DNA from: Campylobacterales bacterium
GTDB taxonomy: Bacteria; Campylobacterota; Campylobacteria; Campylobacterales; Sulfurospirillaceae
Assembly: GCA_016930915.1 (NCBI GenBank)
Contig: JAFGFU010000033.1
Coordinates: 1-64,000, forward strand
DNA length: 64,000 bases
Reading direction: 5' to 3'
In this document: in pieces, positions 43,755 to 53,348 of the stretch
How positions within the stretch are numbered: the first letter of the stretch is position 1
Layout: each line of letters starts with the position of its first letter
The notes under the pieces: generated by a model
What the model was told of the DNA's origin: nothing
Database searches by the model: none
The model's input: the letters and a program-made list of their open reading frames with translations, nothing else
Position numbers and translations under genes: made by a program

Positions 43755-44894
43755 ATGATGTTACAGCGACTCACACCTTTTCTTCTCCTTCTCCCCCTTT
43801 TGTTTATAGGATGTAGTGAAGAAGCAAAAACGACTAAAAAAACAACCCAAGTCACCGTGGGTGCTTACAGCGTAGGGACACAAAGCATCATACTTGAGAG
43901 AGAACTCTCAGGACGGACTAAAGCCTCTAAAAGTGCGGAGATTCGACCGCAAATTAGTGGCATTATTAAAGAGAGACTTTTTAAAGAGGGCGATTTTGTG
44001 AAACAAGGTGCGGTGTTGTATGCCATTGATGATGCGAGTTATCACGCTGCCTATGAAGAGGCAAAAGCTACGCTTTCAAACGCTGAGGCGAGTGTGCAGA
44101 GCACACGTTCAAAATATGAGCGTTACGTAGAGTTGGTGAAGATAGAAGGTGTTTCCAAGCAAGATATGGAAGATGCAAAAACGTCTTACCTCCAAGCCGT
44201 TGCAAGTGTAGAAGCCAAAAAAGCGGCTTTGCAGAGTGCTCGTATTAATTTAGACTATACCAAAATTAAAGCACCGATTAGCGGGCGTATTGGTATCTCA
44301 AGCGTGACAGAAGGTGCTTTAGTGACGGCAAATCAAACGACAGCACTTGCAACGATTCGAGCTCTTGAACCTGTTTATGTAGATATCACCCAATCCAGCG
44401 CACAACTGCTTAAACTGCGTACTTTGTTGTCACAGCAAGGGGTGAGCAAAGGCAATACAAAGCTCTCTTTAAAACTTGAAGATGGAACACTCTATGCACA
44501 CAGAGGGGCGTTGCAGTTCCAAGAAGTCGCTGTGGATGAAGGCACAGGCTCTGTAACCCTTCGTGCTATTTTCCCTAATCCTGATGGCGTTTTATTGCCC
44601 GGAATGTATGTGCGAAGCATCGTGGAAGAGGCTGTGTTGGAAAAGGCTATTTTGGTACCACAACAAGGTATTTCTCGTGATCCTAAAGGTAATGCAACCG
44701 CAATGATTGTAACTGCTGAGAATAAAATCGAAACACGAAAAGTTCAAACGCAAAGAGCAATTGAGGATAAGTGGTTGATTCAATCGGGCTTAAATATTGG
44801 GGATCGTTTGGTGGTTGAGGGCATCAACAAAGTGAAAACGGGTGATAGTGTCGCTGTGGTTGATGTGACTCAAAGCTTAGGGAAAGCGCAATGA
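43755..44894 (+). CDS. RND efflux periplasmic adaptor (AcrA/CmeA-like lipoprotein)
   Basis: 379 residues with a lipoprotein signal (FLLLLPLLFIGCSEE), a barrel-sandwich hybrid (SAEIRPQISGIIKERLFKEGDFVKQGAVLYAIDDASY), a helical hairpin (about 95-150), and beta-barrel and membrane-proximal domains (LPGMYVRSIVEEAVLEKAILVPQQGISRDPKGNATAMIV). It bridges the inner-membrane pump and outer-membrane channel. It overlaps the pump gene by four bases (ATGA). No repressor gene of the CmeR type is adjacent, so regulation must come from elsewhere. Confidence 0.94.
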   Translation: MMLQRLTPFLLLLPLLFIGCSEEAKTTKKTTQVTVGAYSVGTQSIILERELSGRTKASKSAEIRPQISGIIKERLFKEGDFVKQGAVLYAIDDASYHAAYEEAKATLSNAEASVQSTRSKYERYVELVKIEGVSKQDMEDAKTSYLQAVASVEAKKAALQSARINLDYTKIKAPISGRIGISSVTEGALVTANQTTALATIRALEPVYVDITQSSAQLLKLRTLLSQQGVSKGNTKLSLKLEDGTLYAHRGALQFQEVAVDEGTGSVTLRAIFPNPDGVLLPGMYVRSIVEEAVLEKAILVPQQGISRDPKGNATAMIVTAENKIETRKVQTQRAIEDKWLIQSGLNIGDRLVVEGINKVKTGDSVAVVDVTQSLGKAQ

Positions 44895-47800
44895 TCGCTC
44901 ACTTTTTTATTCATCGACCTATTTTCGCATGGGTTATTTCTATTGTGATTATGCTCACAGGTATTGGGTCTATTTTAAATTTACCTGTGGAGCAGTATCC
45001 AGACATTGCGCCGCCTTCCATTCGTATTGATACGACCTATACAGGCGCTTCGGCTGAAACGGTTGAAAACAGTGTGGTGCAGATTATTGAACAGCAACTC
45101 ACAGGACTTGATGGTCTTTTGTATTTTTCATCCAGCAGTAGTTCCGCAGGAACCGCACGTATTGATGTCACCTTTGAAAAAGGAACCGATGCCGATACGG
45201 CGCAAGTTCAAGTGCAAAATAAAGTCGCTCAAGTGACCACACGTTTGCCCAAAGCGGTTCAAGATGAGGGTGTGCGTGTCACCAAAGCGCAGAGTGACTT
45301 TTTGATGATTCTCTCTTTGTACGATACGAGCAATACACGCACCTCCGTGGATGTGGCCGATTATCTCTTAAGTACCATTCAAGACCCTATTGCACGACTT
45401 GAAGGTGTAGGAACCGTTCAGGTTTTTGGTGCGCAGTATGCGATGCGTATTTGGCTTGACCCGTACAAACTAGCTTCATATAGCTTGATGCCCTCAGATG
45501 TGAGTAGTGCGGTGAGTGCGCAGAACGTGCAAGTTTCCGCAGGAAGCATTGGGGCCTTGCCGAGTGCATCCGATCAGCAACTCAATGCAACGGTCACTGC
45601 CAAATCTCAATACCAAACGCCCGAGCAGTTTGAAAATATTATTGTGAAAAGCGATAGCAATGGAGCGATAGTTCGCCTCAAAGATGTCGCAAGAGTAGAG
45701 TTAGGCAGTGAGAGTTATAAAAACATTACCCGACTCAATGGCTATCCAGCCGCAGGTCTTGCGGTGATGTTGGCTCCTAGTGCCAATGCGCTTTCAACGG
45801 CGGATCGTATTAAATCCACGATTGCTAAGATGAAACCCTCTATGCCGGAGGGATACGAAGTTGCCTATCCTCGTGATAGTACGCAATTTATTCGCATTTC
45901 CATTGAAGAAGTCGTTAAAACCCTTTTTGAGGCGATTCTTTTAGTTGTTGTGGTTATGTTTGTCTTCTTGCAAAATTGGAGAGCAACGCTCATTCCTGCG
46001 ATTGCGGTGCCTGTTGTTCTTTTGGGAACGTTTGGGGTGTTAGAGATTTTTGGTTACTCCATTAATACGCTGACGATGTTTGGTATCGTGCTTTCCATTG
46101 GTCTTTTGGTGGACGATGCGATTGTTGTCGTGGAAAATGTGGAGCGTATTATGCGTGAAGAGAAACTCTCCGCTATGGAAGCAACCGAAAAATCTATGAA
46201 AGAGATTACCAGTGCGCTTATCGGTATTGCCACCGTTCTCTCTGCTGTTTTTCTTCCAATGGCATTTTTTAGTGGTTCTACGGGAGTCATTTATCGTCAA
46301 TTCTCGATTACCATTGTCTCTTCAATGGTGCTTTCGGTGATTGTGGCGTTAACCTTGACACCTGCTTTATGTGCCTCTTTGCTCAAACCGCATGAAGCAG
46401 TAGAACACAAAGGTTTTTTTGGGTGGTTTAACCGCATGTTTGATGCTTCCATTGAGCGGTATAAAATGAGTGTTGGCAGTGTTATCGCAAAGCCGATTCG
46501 TTGGATGGTGGTCTATGGCATCATCGCTTCTGTGATGGCGTTTTTAATTTTGCGATTGCCCACAGGATTTTTACCTGATGAAGACCAAGGGAACATCATG
46601 GTACAAACGAGCCTTCCTGAGGGAGCTTCCTACAAGCGTACCAATGAGGTTGCTCGTGAAATTGAGCGTTATTTTTTAGGTCAAGAGAGTAACAATACCG
46701 AAGCCATTTTTACGATTTCAGGATTTAACTTTAGTGGTAGCGGTCAAAATGCGGGTATGGCGTTTGTGGCATTGAAAGATTGGGATGAGCGAAAAGGCAT
46801 TGCCAATCGTTCCGATACGATTGCCTCTCGTGCAACTCAAAATCTCTCTCGTGTGCGTGATGCACGAGTCTATTCGCTCAATCCTCCTGCCATTCGTGGA
46901 CTAGGGCAGAGCAATGGGTTTACCTTTCAGCTTCAAGGTTTGGCGGGAACGGATAGAGAAACGCTTAAAGGGCTTAAAGATACTTTTGTGAGTTCAGTGC
47001 AACAAGATAGCCTTTTTACGTCAGTACGTTTGGGAAGTTTAGGGGAAACACCACAATTACATGTAAAGATTGATGAAGATAAAGCGGTGGCATTAGGGCT
47101 CTCACTCTCTGAGATTGATAGTACACTGAGTTTTGCGTGGGCAGGAAAATATGTCAACGACTTTGTGGATCGTGGTCGGGTTAAAAAAGTCTATGTCCAA
47201 GGGGATGCCCCTTTTCGCTCAAAGCCTGAAGATTTGGATTTGTGGTACGTACAAAATAAAGACAACTTCATGACACCGTTTTCTGCCTTTGCAACGACTT
47301 ATTGGAGTTATGGAGCGCAAAGTCTAACCCGATACAACGGTTTAGCATCGTATGAAATTCAAGGTGCAGCAGCGCATGGTATCAGCTCAGGTGTTGCGAT
47401 GGATAAAATGGAAGCCTTGCAAGAAGCCTTGCCTGTGGGTACCAGTTATGCGTGGAGTGGGCTTTCGTATCAGGAGCGTTTATCGAGCGGTCAAACCATG
47501 AAGCTCTATGCGCTCTCTATTTTGGTGGTCTTTTTATGTTTAGCGGCGTTGTATGAGAGTTGGTCGGTTCCTTTCTCCGTTCTTTTAGTCATTCCTTTGG
47601 GTATTTTTGGTTCGGTTTTGGCGGCGTTTATGCGAGATTTGAACAACGATGTCTATTTTCAAGTAGCCCTTTTAACGACCATCGGGCTCTCTTCGAAAAA
47701 TGCTATTTTGATTGTTGAGTTTGCAGAGATGGCTTACAATCAAGGCAAAGGATTGGTTGAGGCGGCGATTGAGGGAGCGAAGCTGAGACTTCGACCGATT

Positions 47801-48016
47801 TTGATGACCTCTTTGGCATTTATCGCAGGTGTTTTACCTTTGGCACTCTCCAGTGGTGCGGGAGCCAATAGCCGAATTTCCATCGGTACGGGAATTATTG
47901 GTGGGACGCTCAGTGCGACCTTCTTAGCGATTTTCCTTGTACCTCTTTTCTTTGTGTTGGTGCGAGGTATTTTCCCTAAGCGTAGCCATCATGCAACCAT
48001 GATAGGGGAGGTGTAA
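44891..48016 (+). CDS. RND multidrug efflux pump inner-membrane subunit (AcrB/CmeB-like, HAE-1)
   Basis: 1041 residues, typical for hydrophobe/amphiphile efflux-1 pumps. The opening MIAHFFIHRPIFAWVISIVI, the periplasmic porter domain, GLLVDDAIVVVENVERIM with the two proton-relay Asp residues in TM4, and GLSSKNAILIVEFAEMAYNQGKG and ASLAFIAGVLPLALSSGAGANSR-like C-terminal segments are present. Twelve membrane helices are predicted. It exports drugs and bile-like compounds by proton antiport. One motif copy (47057-47066) is read as LHV in QLHVKIDEDKA. Confidence 0.96.
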   Translation: MIAHFFIHRPIFAWVISIVIMLTGIGSILNLPVEQYPDIAPPSIRIDTTYTGASAETVENSVVQIIEQQLTGLDGLLYFSSSSSSAGTARIDVTFEKGTDADTAQVQVQNKVAQVTTRLPKAVQDEGVRVTKAQSDFLMILSLYDTSNTRTSVDVADYLLSTIQDPIARLEGVGTVQVFGAQYAMRIWLDPYKLASYSLMPSDVSSAVSAQNVQVSAGSIGALPSASDQQLNATVTAKSQYQTPEQFENIIVKSDSNGAIVRLKDVARVELGSESYKNITRLNGYPAAGLAVMLAPSANALSTADRIKSTIAKMKPSMPEGYEVAYPRDSTQFIRISIEEVVKTLFEAILLVVVVMFVFLQNWRATLIPAIAVPVVLLGTFGVLEIFGYSINTLTMFGIVLSIGLLVDDAIVVVENVERIMREEKLSAMEATEKSMKEITSALIGIATVLSAVFLPMAFFSGSTGVIYRQFSITIVSSMVLSVIVALTLTPALCASLLKPHEAVEHKGFFGWFNRMFDASIERYKMSVGSVIAKPIRWMVVYGIIASVMAFLILRLPTGFLPDEDQGNIMVQTSLPEGASYKRTNEVAREIERYFLGQESNNTEAIFTISGFNFSGSGQNAGMAFVALKDWDERKGIANRSDTIASRATQNLSRVRDARVYSLNPPAIRGLGQSNGFTFQLQGLAGTDRETLKGLKDTFVSSVQQDSLFTSVRLGSLGETPQLHVKIDEDKAVALGLSLSEIDSTLSFAWAGKYVNDFVDRGRVKKVYVQGDAPFRSKPEDLDLWYVQNKDNFMTPFSAFATTYWSYGAQSLTRYNGLASYEIQGAAAHGISSGVAMDKMEALQEALPVGTSYAWSGLSYQERLSSGQTMKLYALSILVVFLCLAALYESWSVPFSVLLVIPLGIFGSVLAAFMRDLNNDVYFQVALLTTIGLSSKNAILIVEFAEMAYNQGKGLVEAAIEGAKLRLRPILMTSLAFIAGVLPLALSSGAGANSRISIGTGIIGGTLSATFLAIFLVPLFFVLVRGIFPKRSHHATMIGEV

Positions 48017-48017
48017 G

Positions 48018-49406
48018 ATGCAAAAATACAGTCTGATTTTAATCCCTCTTTTGTTTGCAGGATGTATGAGTATGGCGCCAGAGTATGTGCGCCCCAATGC
48101 GCCTATCCCCTCAGCGTTTGAAACGCCTGTTTCTCAAAACGATATGCCGATGATGGCATGGCAGGCATTTGTTCACGAACCCTCTTTGCAAGCGGTGGTG
48201 GCACAAGCCCTAGAGCAGAGCCGAAATCTCAAAAAAGCAGTCGCTAACATTGAGATGGCACGAGCGACCTATCGTGTTTCTAAAAGTGCTCAGTTCCCAA
48301 GTATTGATGCTTCGGCTACGGGTTCGAAAGCCCGTGCTATCTCAGGAGAGAGTACAGCAATTTCAGAAAGTTCCTCCGCAACAGTGGGCTTAAGCAGTTA
48401 TGAGTTGGACTTTTTTGGTAAAGTGAAAAGCCAAAGCGATGCCTCTCTTGAAACCTATAAAGGGGTTGAAGAGGCAGCCAAAACGGTGCGCATTGCGCTT
48501 ATTGCAGAGACGATGAACGCATGGCTTAGTTATGCGGCGGATAAAGCGCTTTTAGATTTGGCACAGCAGACCCAAGCAAGCGCAAAAGCTTCGTTGGATG
48601 TGGTACAAAAGCGGGTGGATTTAGGGATAGATACCAAAGTCTCTCTCTTTAATGCCCAAAGCGTTTATCAACAAGCCAGAGCCGATGTGGCAAATTACAC
48701 GACGCAAGTGGCGCAAGACAGAAGTGCGTTGGAGCTTTTGGTAGGAGGAAAAGTGGCGGATGCTCATCTGCCTAAAGGATTAGATGCCATCTCTAAAGAG
48801 TGGCTCGCACAGGTACCTGTGGGACTCTCCTCCTCCGTGCTTCTGAATCGCCCTGATGTTCAAGAATCAGAACATAATCTTAAATCTGCCAATGCCAACA
48901 TTGGTGTGGCACGAGCGGCGTATTTTCCTTCCATTACGCTCACAACCAAAGGTGGCGTGGGTACGAACAGCTTAACAGGGCTTTTTGATGGAGGTACCTC
49001 TAAGATTTGGTCGTTTGCGCCCACGGTGACGCTTCCGATTTTTGATATGGGTGAGAGGGATGCGAATTTGGACTATGCCAAAGCCAAAAAAGAGCTCTAC
49101 CTAGCCACTTATGAAGCGACCATCCAAACGGCGTTTAGTGAGGTAGAGAGTGCGCTTTCACGCCGTGTAACCATTGTGGAACAGTATGAAGCTCAAAAAG
49201 CGTTGGTGCAAGCCAACGCAAACAGTTACGCCATTTATGACGCACGCTATCAAAAAGGGGTCGATACCTACCTCAATGCGCTTCTCTCTCAGCGTTCGTT
49301 TTACAGTTCGCAAAAAGCGTTCATTAATGTAAGGCTTGAAGAGCTTAGAAACCGTGTCACGCTTTATCGTGTTTTGGGCGGTGGAATCACCCAAAATCAA
49401 CCGTAA
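48018..49406 (+). CDS. Outer-membrane efflux lipoprotein (OprM/CmeC-like)
   Basis: 462 residues with a lipobox (LIPLLFAGCMSMAPEY) and duplicated OEP repeats (AVVAQALEQSRNLKKAVANIEMARATYRVSKSAQFPSIDASATGS and SVLLNRPDVQESEHNLKSANANIGVARAAYFPSITLTTKGG). It supplies the TolC-like exit duct. It starts one base after the pump stop, completing an adaptor-pump-channel operon. A motif copy (49413-49422) fills the gap to the convergent MFS gene. Confidence 0.95.
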   Translation: MQKYSLILIPLLFAGCMSMAPEYVRPNAPIPSAFETPVSQNDMPMMAWQAFVHEPSLQAVVAQALEQSRNLKKAVANIEMARATYRVSKSAQFPSIDASATGSKARAISGESTAISESSSATVGLSSYELDFFGKVKSQSDASLETYKGVEEAAKTVRIALIAETMNAWLSYAADKALLDLAQQTQASAKASLDVVQKRVDLGIDTKVSLFNAQSVYQQARADVANYTTQVAQDRSALELLVGGKVADAHLPKGLDAISKEWLAQVPVGLSSSVLLNRPDVQESEHNLKSANANIGVARAAYFPSITLTTKGGVGTNSLTGLFDGGTSKIWSFAPTVTLPIFDMGERDANLDYAKAKKELYLATYEATIQTAFSEVESALSRRVTIVEQYEAQKALVQANANSYAIYDARYQKGVDTYLNALLSQRSFYSSQKAFINVRLEELRNRVTLYRVLGGGITQNQP

Positions 49407-49426
49407 AATGATTTACATGTAAGATG

Positions 49427-50935
49427 TTATTGCTTTGGCTCTTGCGCATTGTTTGGTAAGAGCCAAATCGCTAAACTACCACTTAGTATAGAGAGAAGAC
49501 ATCCTACAATCATCGTGTGATACATGCCATCAATAAAGGCTTGATTGACAAGGGTTAACAAATGCTCATGCGCCGCAACATTAGGAAGTGAGGCTATTGC
49601 CTGATGGGCGGATTGAATAGAGTTTTGAAGGGCTTTTAAAAGCGATGGCTCTGCCTCAATCTCTTTTACATGTAAAAGATAAATATGGTTGACATAACTC
49701 CCTAAGATAGCAATGCTCATTGCCGCAGAAAGCTCAATGGTGGTGTCATTAAGAGCACTTCCTACACCTGCTTTTTCTTTTGGAATAGAGCTCATAATCG
49801 AATGTGTCGAAGGTGGCATAGAAAGCCCCATCCCAAATCCTTGAATTAAAAATCCAACCAGAATTGCCCAAAGTGGCATATGTATCGTAATCGTGAACAC
49901 AAAAAGTACCATGCCTAGGGCTGAGATAATAATTCCACCACCAATACTCAAAGGCATGCCATAGGCTTTGAGGGCATTGGGTGAAATTTTAGAGCCTATT
50001 GCAACGCCTAAGGTCATAGGCATCAGCAATAAACCTGCTTGTAAAGCGCTGTAGCCTTGTACGGTTTGGAAGAGTTGTGAAAAGAAAAACATGGAGCCAA
50101 CCATCCCAAAAACAATGAGCGCAATTGCAAAAGAGGGAATGGTAAAGGTACGTTTTTTTAAAAGCTCAAAAGGAATCATTGCGTGAGAGCATCGTCTCTC
50201 CCAAAAGATAAAAAGAGCACAAACGATTAGCCCTATGATAAGGCTTATTTGAACCGTTGCATCGCTTAAACTTTTTACCCCTGCTTCAATAATGCCATAG
50301 GTGAGCGCAAATAAAAAAATCACGCAAAGTAGCATGCCCACAAGGTCTGCTTTTGCATTTTTATTGTGCGATTCAGGCAGAACCCATGAGGCATAGACAA
50401 AGGCAATCAACCCAATGGGCAAATTGATAAAAAAAACCCAGTGCCATGAGGTGTATTCGATGATGAAACCGCCAATTAACGGTCCAAAGCCTTGACTGAG
50501 TCCAAAGATCATCGACCAAAGTCCGATGGCTTTCATGCGCTCATCAGAGTCTGTAAACATATGCGTGATGATGGAGAGCGTTGAGGGCATAATAAAGGCT
50601 GCACCAAAACCGCTCAGGCTACGAAAGAGGATCAGCTCTGCGGTTGAGGTTGAAAGACCTGCTCCCAACGAGGCAAGACTAAAGAGCACAATGCCAATTT
50701 TAAGAAACCTCTTTCGCCCAAACTGATCGCCAAGGGCGCCAATGGTAATTAAAATAGAGGCAAAAAAGAGAATATAAATATCAACAATCCATTGCAGTTC
50801 ACTCATGCTTGCGGATAAATCGTTGGAAATAGAGGGAAGGGCAACATCAAGGACGGTATTGTCCAGTGTAATGATGGACATAGCAATGCACAGTGCTCCA
50901 AGACCTGCCCATCGTTTTTCATAAGAATACGGCAT
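49427..50935 (-). CDS. MFS drug:proton antiporter, DHA2 (EmrB/QacA-like, 14 TM)
   Basis: 502 residues with about 14 hydrophobic segments. Motif C and DHA2-typical sequences are present, including LDNTVLDVALPSISNDLSASMSELQWIVDIYILFFASILITIGALGDQFGRKRFLK and FGLSQGFGPLIGGFIIEYTSWHWVFFINLPIGL. It stands convergent to the RND operon with only 20 bases between, so two unrelated exporters are packed together. A motif copy at 49666 is read as LHV and is extended to an 18-bp palindrome. No EmrA-like adaptor or TetR-type regulator is adjacent. Confidence 0.92.
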   Translation of the reverse strand: MPYSYEKRWAGLGALCIAMSIITLDNTVLDVALPSISNDLSASMSELQWIVDIYILFFASILITIGALGDQFGRKRFLKIGIVLFSLASLGAGLSTSTAELILFRSLSGFGAAFIMPSTLSIITHMFTDSDERMKAIGLWSMIFGLSQGFGPLIGGFIIEYTSWHWVFFINLPIGLIAFVYASWVLPESHNKNAKADLVGMLLCVIFLFALTYGIIEAGVKSLSDATVQISLIIGLIVCALFIFWERRCSHAMIPFELLKKRTFTIPSFAIALIVFGMVGSMFFFSQLFQTVQGYSALQAGLLLMPMTLGVAIGSKISPNALKAYGMPLSIGGGIIISALGMVLFVFTITIHMPLWAILVGFLIQGFGMGLSMPPSTHSIMSSIPKEKAGVGSALNDTTIELSAAMSIAILGSYVNHIYLLHVKEIEAEPSLLKALQNSIQSAHQAIASLPNVAAHEHLLTLVNQAFIDGMYHTMIVGCLLSILSGSLAIWLLPNNAQEPKQ

Positions 50936-51145
50936 TAAAACATTCCTAAATTCGTAAAGTGTAATAAATGTTACAAAATGAAATCATACCCAAGCCGAGC
51001 TTAGGTGTTACAGGTTTATAGAAGAAGTTTATAGGTCTATGCAAAGAAGCACACACTTTTGTAAGAAGGGATGATGCCTCTTTAAGTCTGCGTGTATGCG
51101 CCTATAAAATATGCTTAAAAACAATTTTTTTTGTTACGAAGTTGT

Positions 51146-51177
51146 TATAATGTTTTCATACAATCCTCGTATGAAAA
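51146..51177 (+). promoter_or_regulatory. Promoter with inverted repeat before the PIN-PhoH gene
   Basis: TATAAT at 51146-51151 is followed at the expected transcription start by perfect 9-bp arms TTTTCATAC (51153-51161) and GTATGAAAA (51169-51177) around AATCCTC. An AAGGAAGCGAG ribosome site and the ATG at 51187 follow. It could be an operator or a 5' RNA hairpin. Confidence 0.5.
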
Positions 51178-51186
51178 GGAAGCGAG

Positions 51187-52584
51187 ATGTCAGTCAATAA
51201 AGTTTATGTGCTCGATACCAACATTATCCTGCACAACACCAATTTCATCAAAGAGCTGTGCGATGGTGGTAATAACATCATCGTTATTCCAGAGACGGTG
51301 CTTATCGAGCTGGAAGATTTTAAAAAGAACTTTAGTGAGCTGGGCTATCAGGCTCGAAGTTTTGCGAGAATGCTGGCTTCATGTGTGGTCGAAGAAGTCG
51401 ATAGCGGTGAGCTTTTTCGTGTGGTGAAGATGCGCTATGATGATGAAATCGCTATTCATCTCTTCTCAAAAACCCTCTACACCTCCGACATTGACTCTCA
51501 GTTTATCAACGAGTCTAACGATAAACGCATCCTAGAGGTTGCCTCAGGAGCGCAAACCTACTATCCTGAGTATAAAGTCATTTTTCTCTCTTTGGACGTG
51601 TATGCCCGTATGTTTGGGCTTTTTTACAATGTCACGGTGGAGTCGTTAAGAGAAGATAGAAGCGATGTGCCTGAGTTTGAATTTGTCAAACAACTCCCCA
51701 TGGACTCAGCTCTCTTTAACACCTTAGATAAAAAACTTATCAGCGAATTTGACCCTGAGCATAAAAGCGGTAATTATTGCTACGAGTTTGTCAGTCCTGA
51801 TGGCAACAGCGCTCATGCGATTATCTCGCCTGCTGGGATTATTTATATGCTGAGTGAAGAGCTTGATTTTCGAGGTTTAGAGGTCAAACCCATCAACCTT
51901 AAGCAGAAGTTTTTTATGAAGGCGTTGCTCTCCAATATGTACGACATTCATGTCATTGACGCCAGAGCTGGAAGTGGTAAAACCTTGATGGCATTTGTGG
52001 CGGCGATGCGCTTAGTTAGCAAGGGGAGTTACGAGAAAATTGTCTATGTGCGTAACTCCATTGAAAGCGTCGATAAAGGGGCGGATGTGGGCTATCTCTC
52101 AGGCAACGATGAGAAGTTTCGCATCTACAATATGGCACTGTACGATACCTTAGAGTTCATTGCCAAAAAGAAGATGAAAAAGAGGGAAAATGCGCAAGAG
52201 CCACAGGTGGCGATTGAGAAGAAAGTGCAAGAGCTGATGAGCAAATACAACATTGAAAAGCTCTGGCCGGGTGAAGCTCGTGGTCGAACCCTTTCTAATG
52301 CCATCGTGATTTTAGATGAGTGGCAAAACAGCTCTAATAACACCACACAGCTCATTTTATCGAGGCTGGATAACAACTGTAAAGCCATTGTCATTGGTTC
52401 AAACCGTCAAATTGACAACATGTACTTAAATCGTTTTAACAACGGTTTGACTTCGCTTTTAAAGCAGACGAAAAAGGAGCAAACACACATTTCGCTCTTT
52501 GCCATAGAGTTGGATAAATCGGTGCGTGGCAAGTTTTCGCATTTTGCCGATGATATTTTTGGAGAGAGTTTGAAAAACGCATGA
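51187..52584 (+). CDS. PIN-domain PhoH-type ATPase (PhoH2-like)
   Basis: 465 residues. The N-terminal PIN ribonuclease domain has VYVLDTNIILHN (D10) and VIPETVLIELEDFKK (E37/E40 region). The C-terminal PhoH ATPase domain has the Walker A motif DARAGSGKTLMAF (K265), Walker B VILDEWQNSS, and IVIGSNRQID. Such fusions are reported as RNA-unwinding ribonucleases in other bacteria. It overlaps the following LpxH-like gene by four bases. No antitoxin-like gene precedes it; a palindrome covers its start region instead. Confidence 0.9.
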   Translation: MSVNKVYVLDTNIILHNTNFIKELCDGGNNIIVIPETVLIELEDFKKNFSELGYQARSFARMLASCVVEEVDSGELFRVVKMRYDDEIAIHLFSKTLYTSDIDSQFINESNDKRILEVASGAQTYYPEYKVIFLSLDVYARMFGLFYNVTVESLREDRSDVPEFEFVKQLPMDSALFNTLDKKLISEFDPEHKSGNYCYEFVSPDGNSAHAIISPAGIIYMLSEELDFRGLEVKPINLKQKFFMKALLSNMYDIHVIDARAGSGKTLMAFVAAMRLVSKGSYEKIVYVRNSIESVDKGADVGYLSGNDEKFRIYNMALYDTLEFIAKKKMKKRENAQEPQVAIEKKVQELMSKYNIEKLWPGEARGRTLSNAIVILDEWQNSSNNTTQLILSRLDNNCKAIVIGSNRQIDNMYLNRFNNGLTSLLKQTKKEQTHISLFAIELDKSVRGKFSHFADDIFGESLKNA

Positions 52585-53348
52585 GTGATGTAAGCCACGA
52601 AGAAGAGGTACTCTCGTTTCGCTCTATTTTTATCTCCGATGTGCATTTAGGCACACGCTTTTGCCAAGCGCATGAGCTATTGGAGTTTTTAAGACGCAGT
52701 GAGTGTGAGCACCTTTTTTTGGTGGGCGATATTATTGATGGGTGGGCGATTAAGCGTAAGATGAAATGGGCGCAATCGCATTCAGATGTCATCCAAAAGA
52801 TTTTACGCAAGGCACGAAAAGGGACAAAAGTCACTTACATTACGGGCAATCACGACGATTTTTTACGCTCTTTTCTGCCTTTAGCCCTAGGCGATTCCAT
52901 TGAAATTAAAGATGAGTGTGCCTATGTGAGTTTTAAAAATGAGCGTTACTACATCACGCATGGCGACTTTTTTGACAGTGTGACGATGACCAAACGCTGG
53001 TTAGCGATTTTGGGTGATGTTGGGTATGATATGCTTTTACATGTAAATCAAGTTTTAACGTGGTGTCGTAAAAGATTGCGCTACCAACGTCACTGGTCGC
53101 TCTCCAAGTATGTCAAAGATCATGTGAAAAGCTCGGTTTCGTTTATTACTGATTTTGAGGCAATTTTAAGTGAACATGCCAGACGTAACCACTACGATGG
53201 GGTGATTTGTGGGCATATTCATAAGGCGGAAATGCGAGAAATTGAGGGCATCAAGTACCTAAACTGTGGCGATTGGGTGGAGTCGTGTACGGCGATTGTC
53301 GAAACGTATGAGGGGGAGTTTAAGATTATTTCATGTCTGAATCATTAA
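52581..53348 (+). CDS. LpxH-type metallophosphoesterase (UDP-2,3-diacylglucosamine diphosphatase family)
   Basis: 255 residues with calcineurin-like motifs: FISDVHLG (D20, H22), LVGDIIDGW (D50), TGNHDDFL (N90, H91), YITHGDFFD and ICGHIHKAEM. Sequence resembles the LpxH/YbbF-like UDP-2,3-diacylglucosamine diphosphatases of lipid A synthesis, including the long helical insert after THGDFFD. It overlaps both neighbours: ATGA with PIN-PhoH and 16 bases with the patatin gene. A motif copy at 53037 is read as LHV in LLHVNQVLTW. Confidence 0.82.
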   Translation: MSDVSHEEEVLSFRSIFISDVHLGTRFCQAHELLEFLRRSECEHLFLVGDIIDGWAIKRKMKWAQSHSDVIQKILRKARKGTKVTYITGNHDDFLRSFLPLALGDSIEIKDECAYVSFKNERYYITHGDFFDSVTMTKRWLAILGDVGYDMLLHVNQVLTWCRKRLRYQRHWSLSKYVKDHVKSSVSFITDFEAILSEHARRNHYDGVICGHIHKAEMREIEGIKYLNCGDWVESCTAIVETYEGEFKIISCLNH

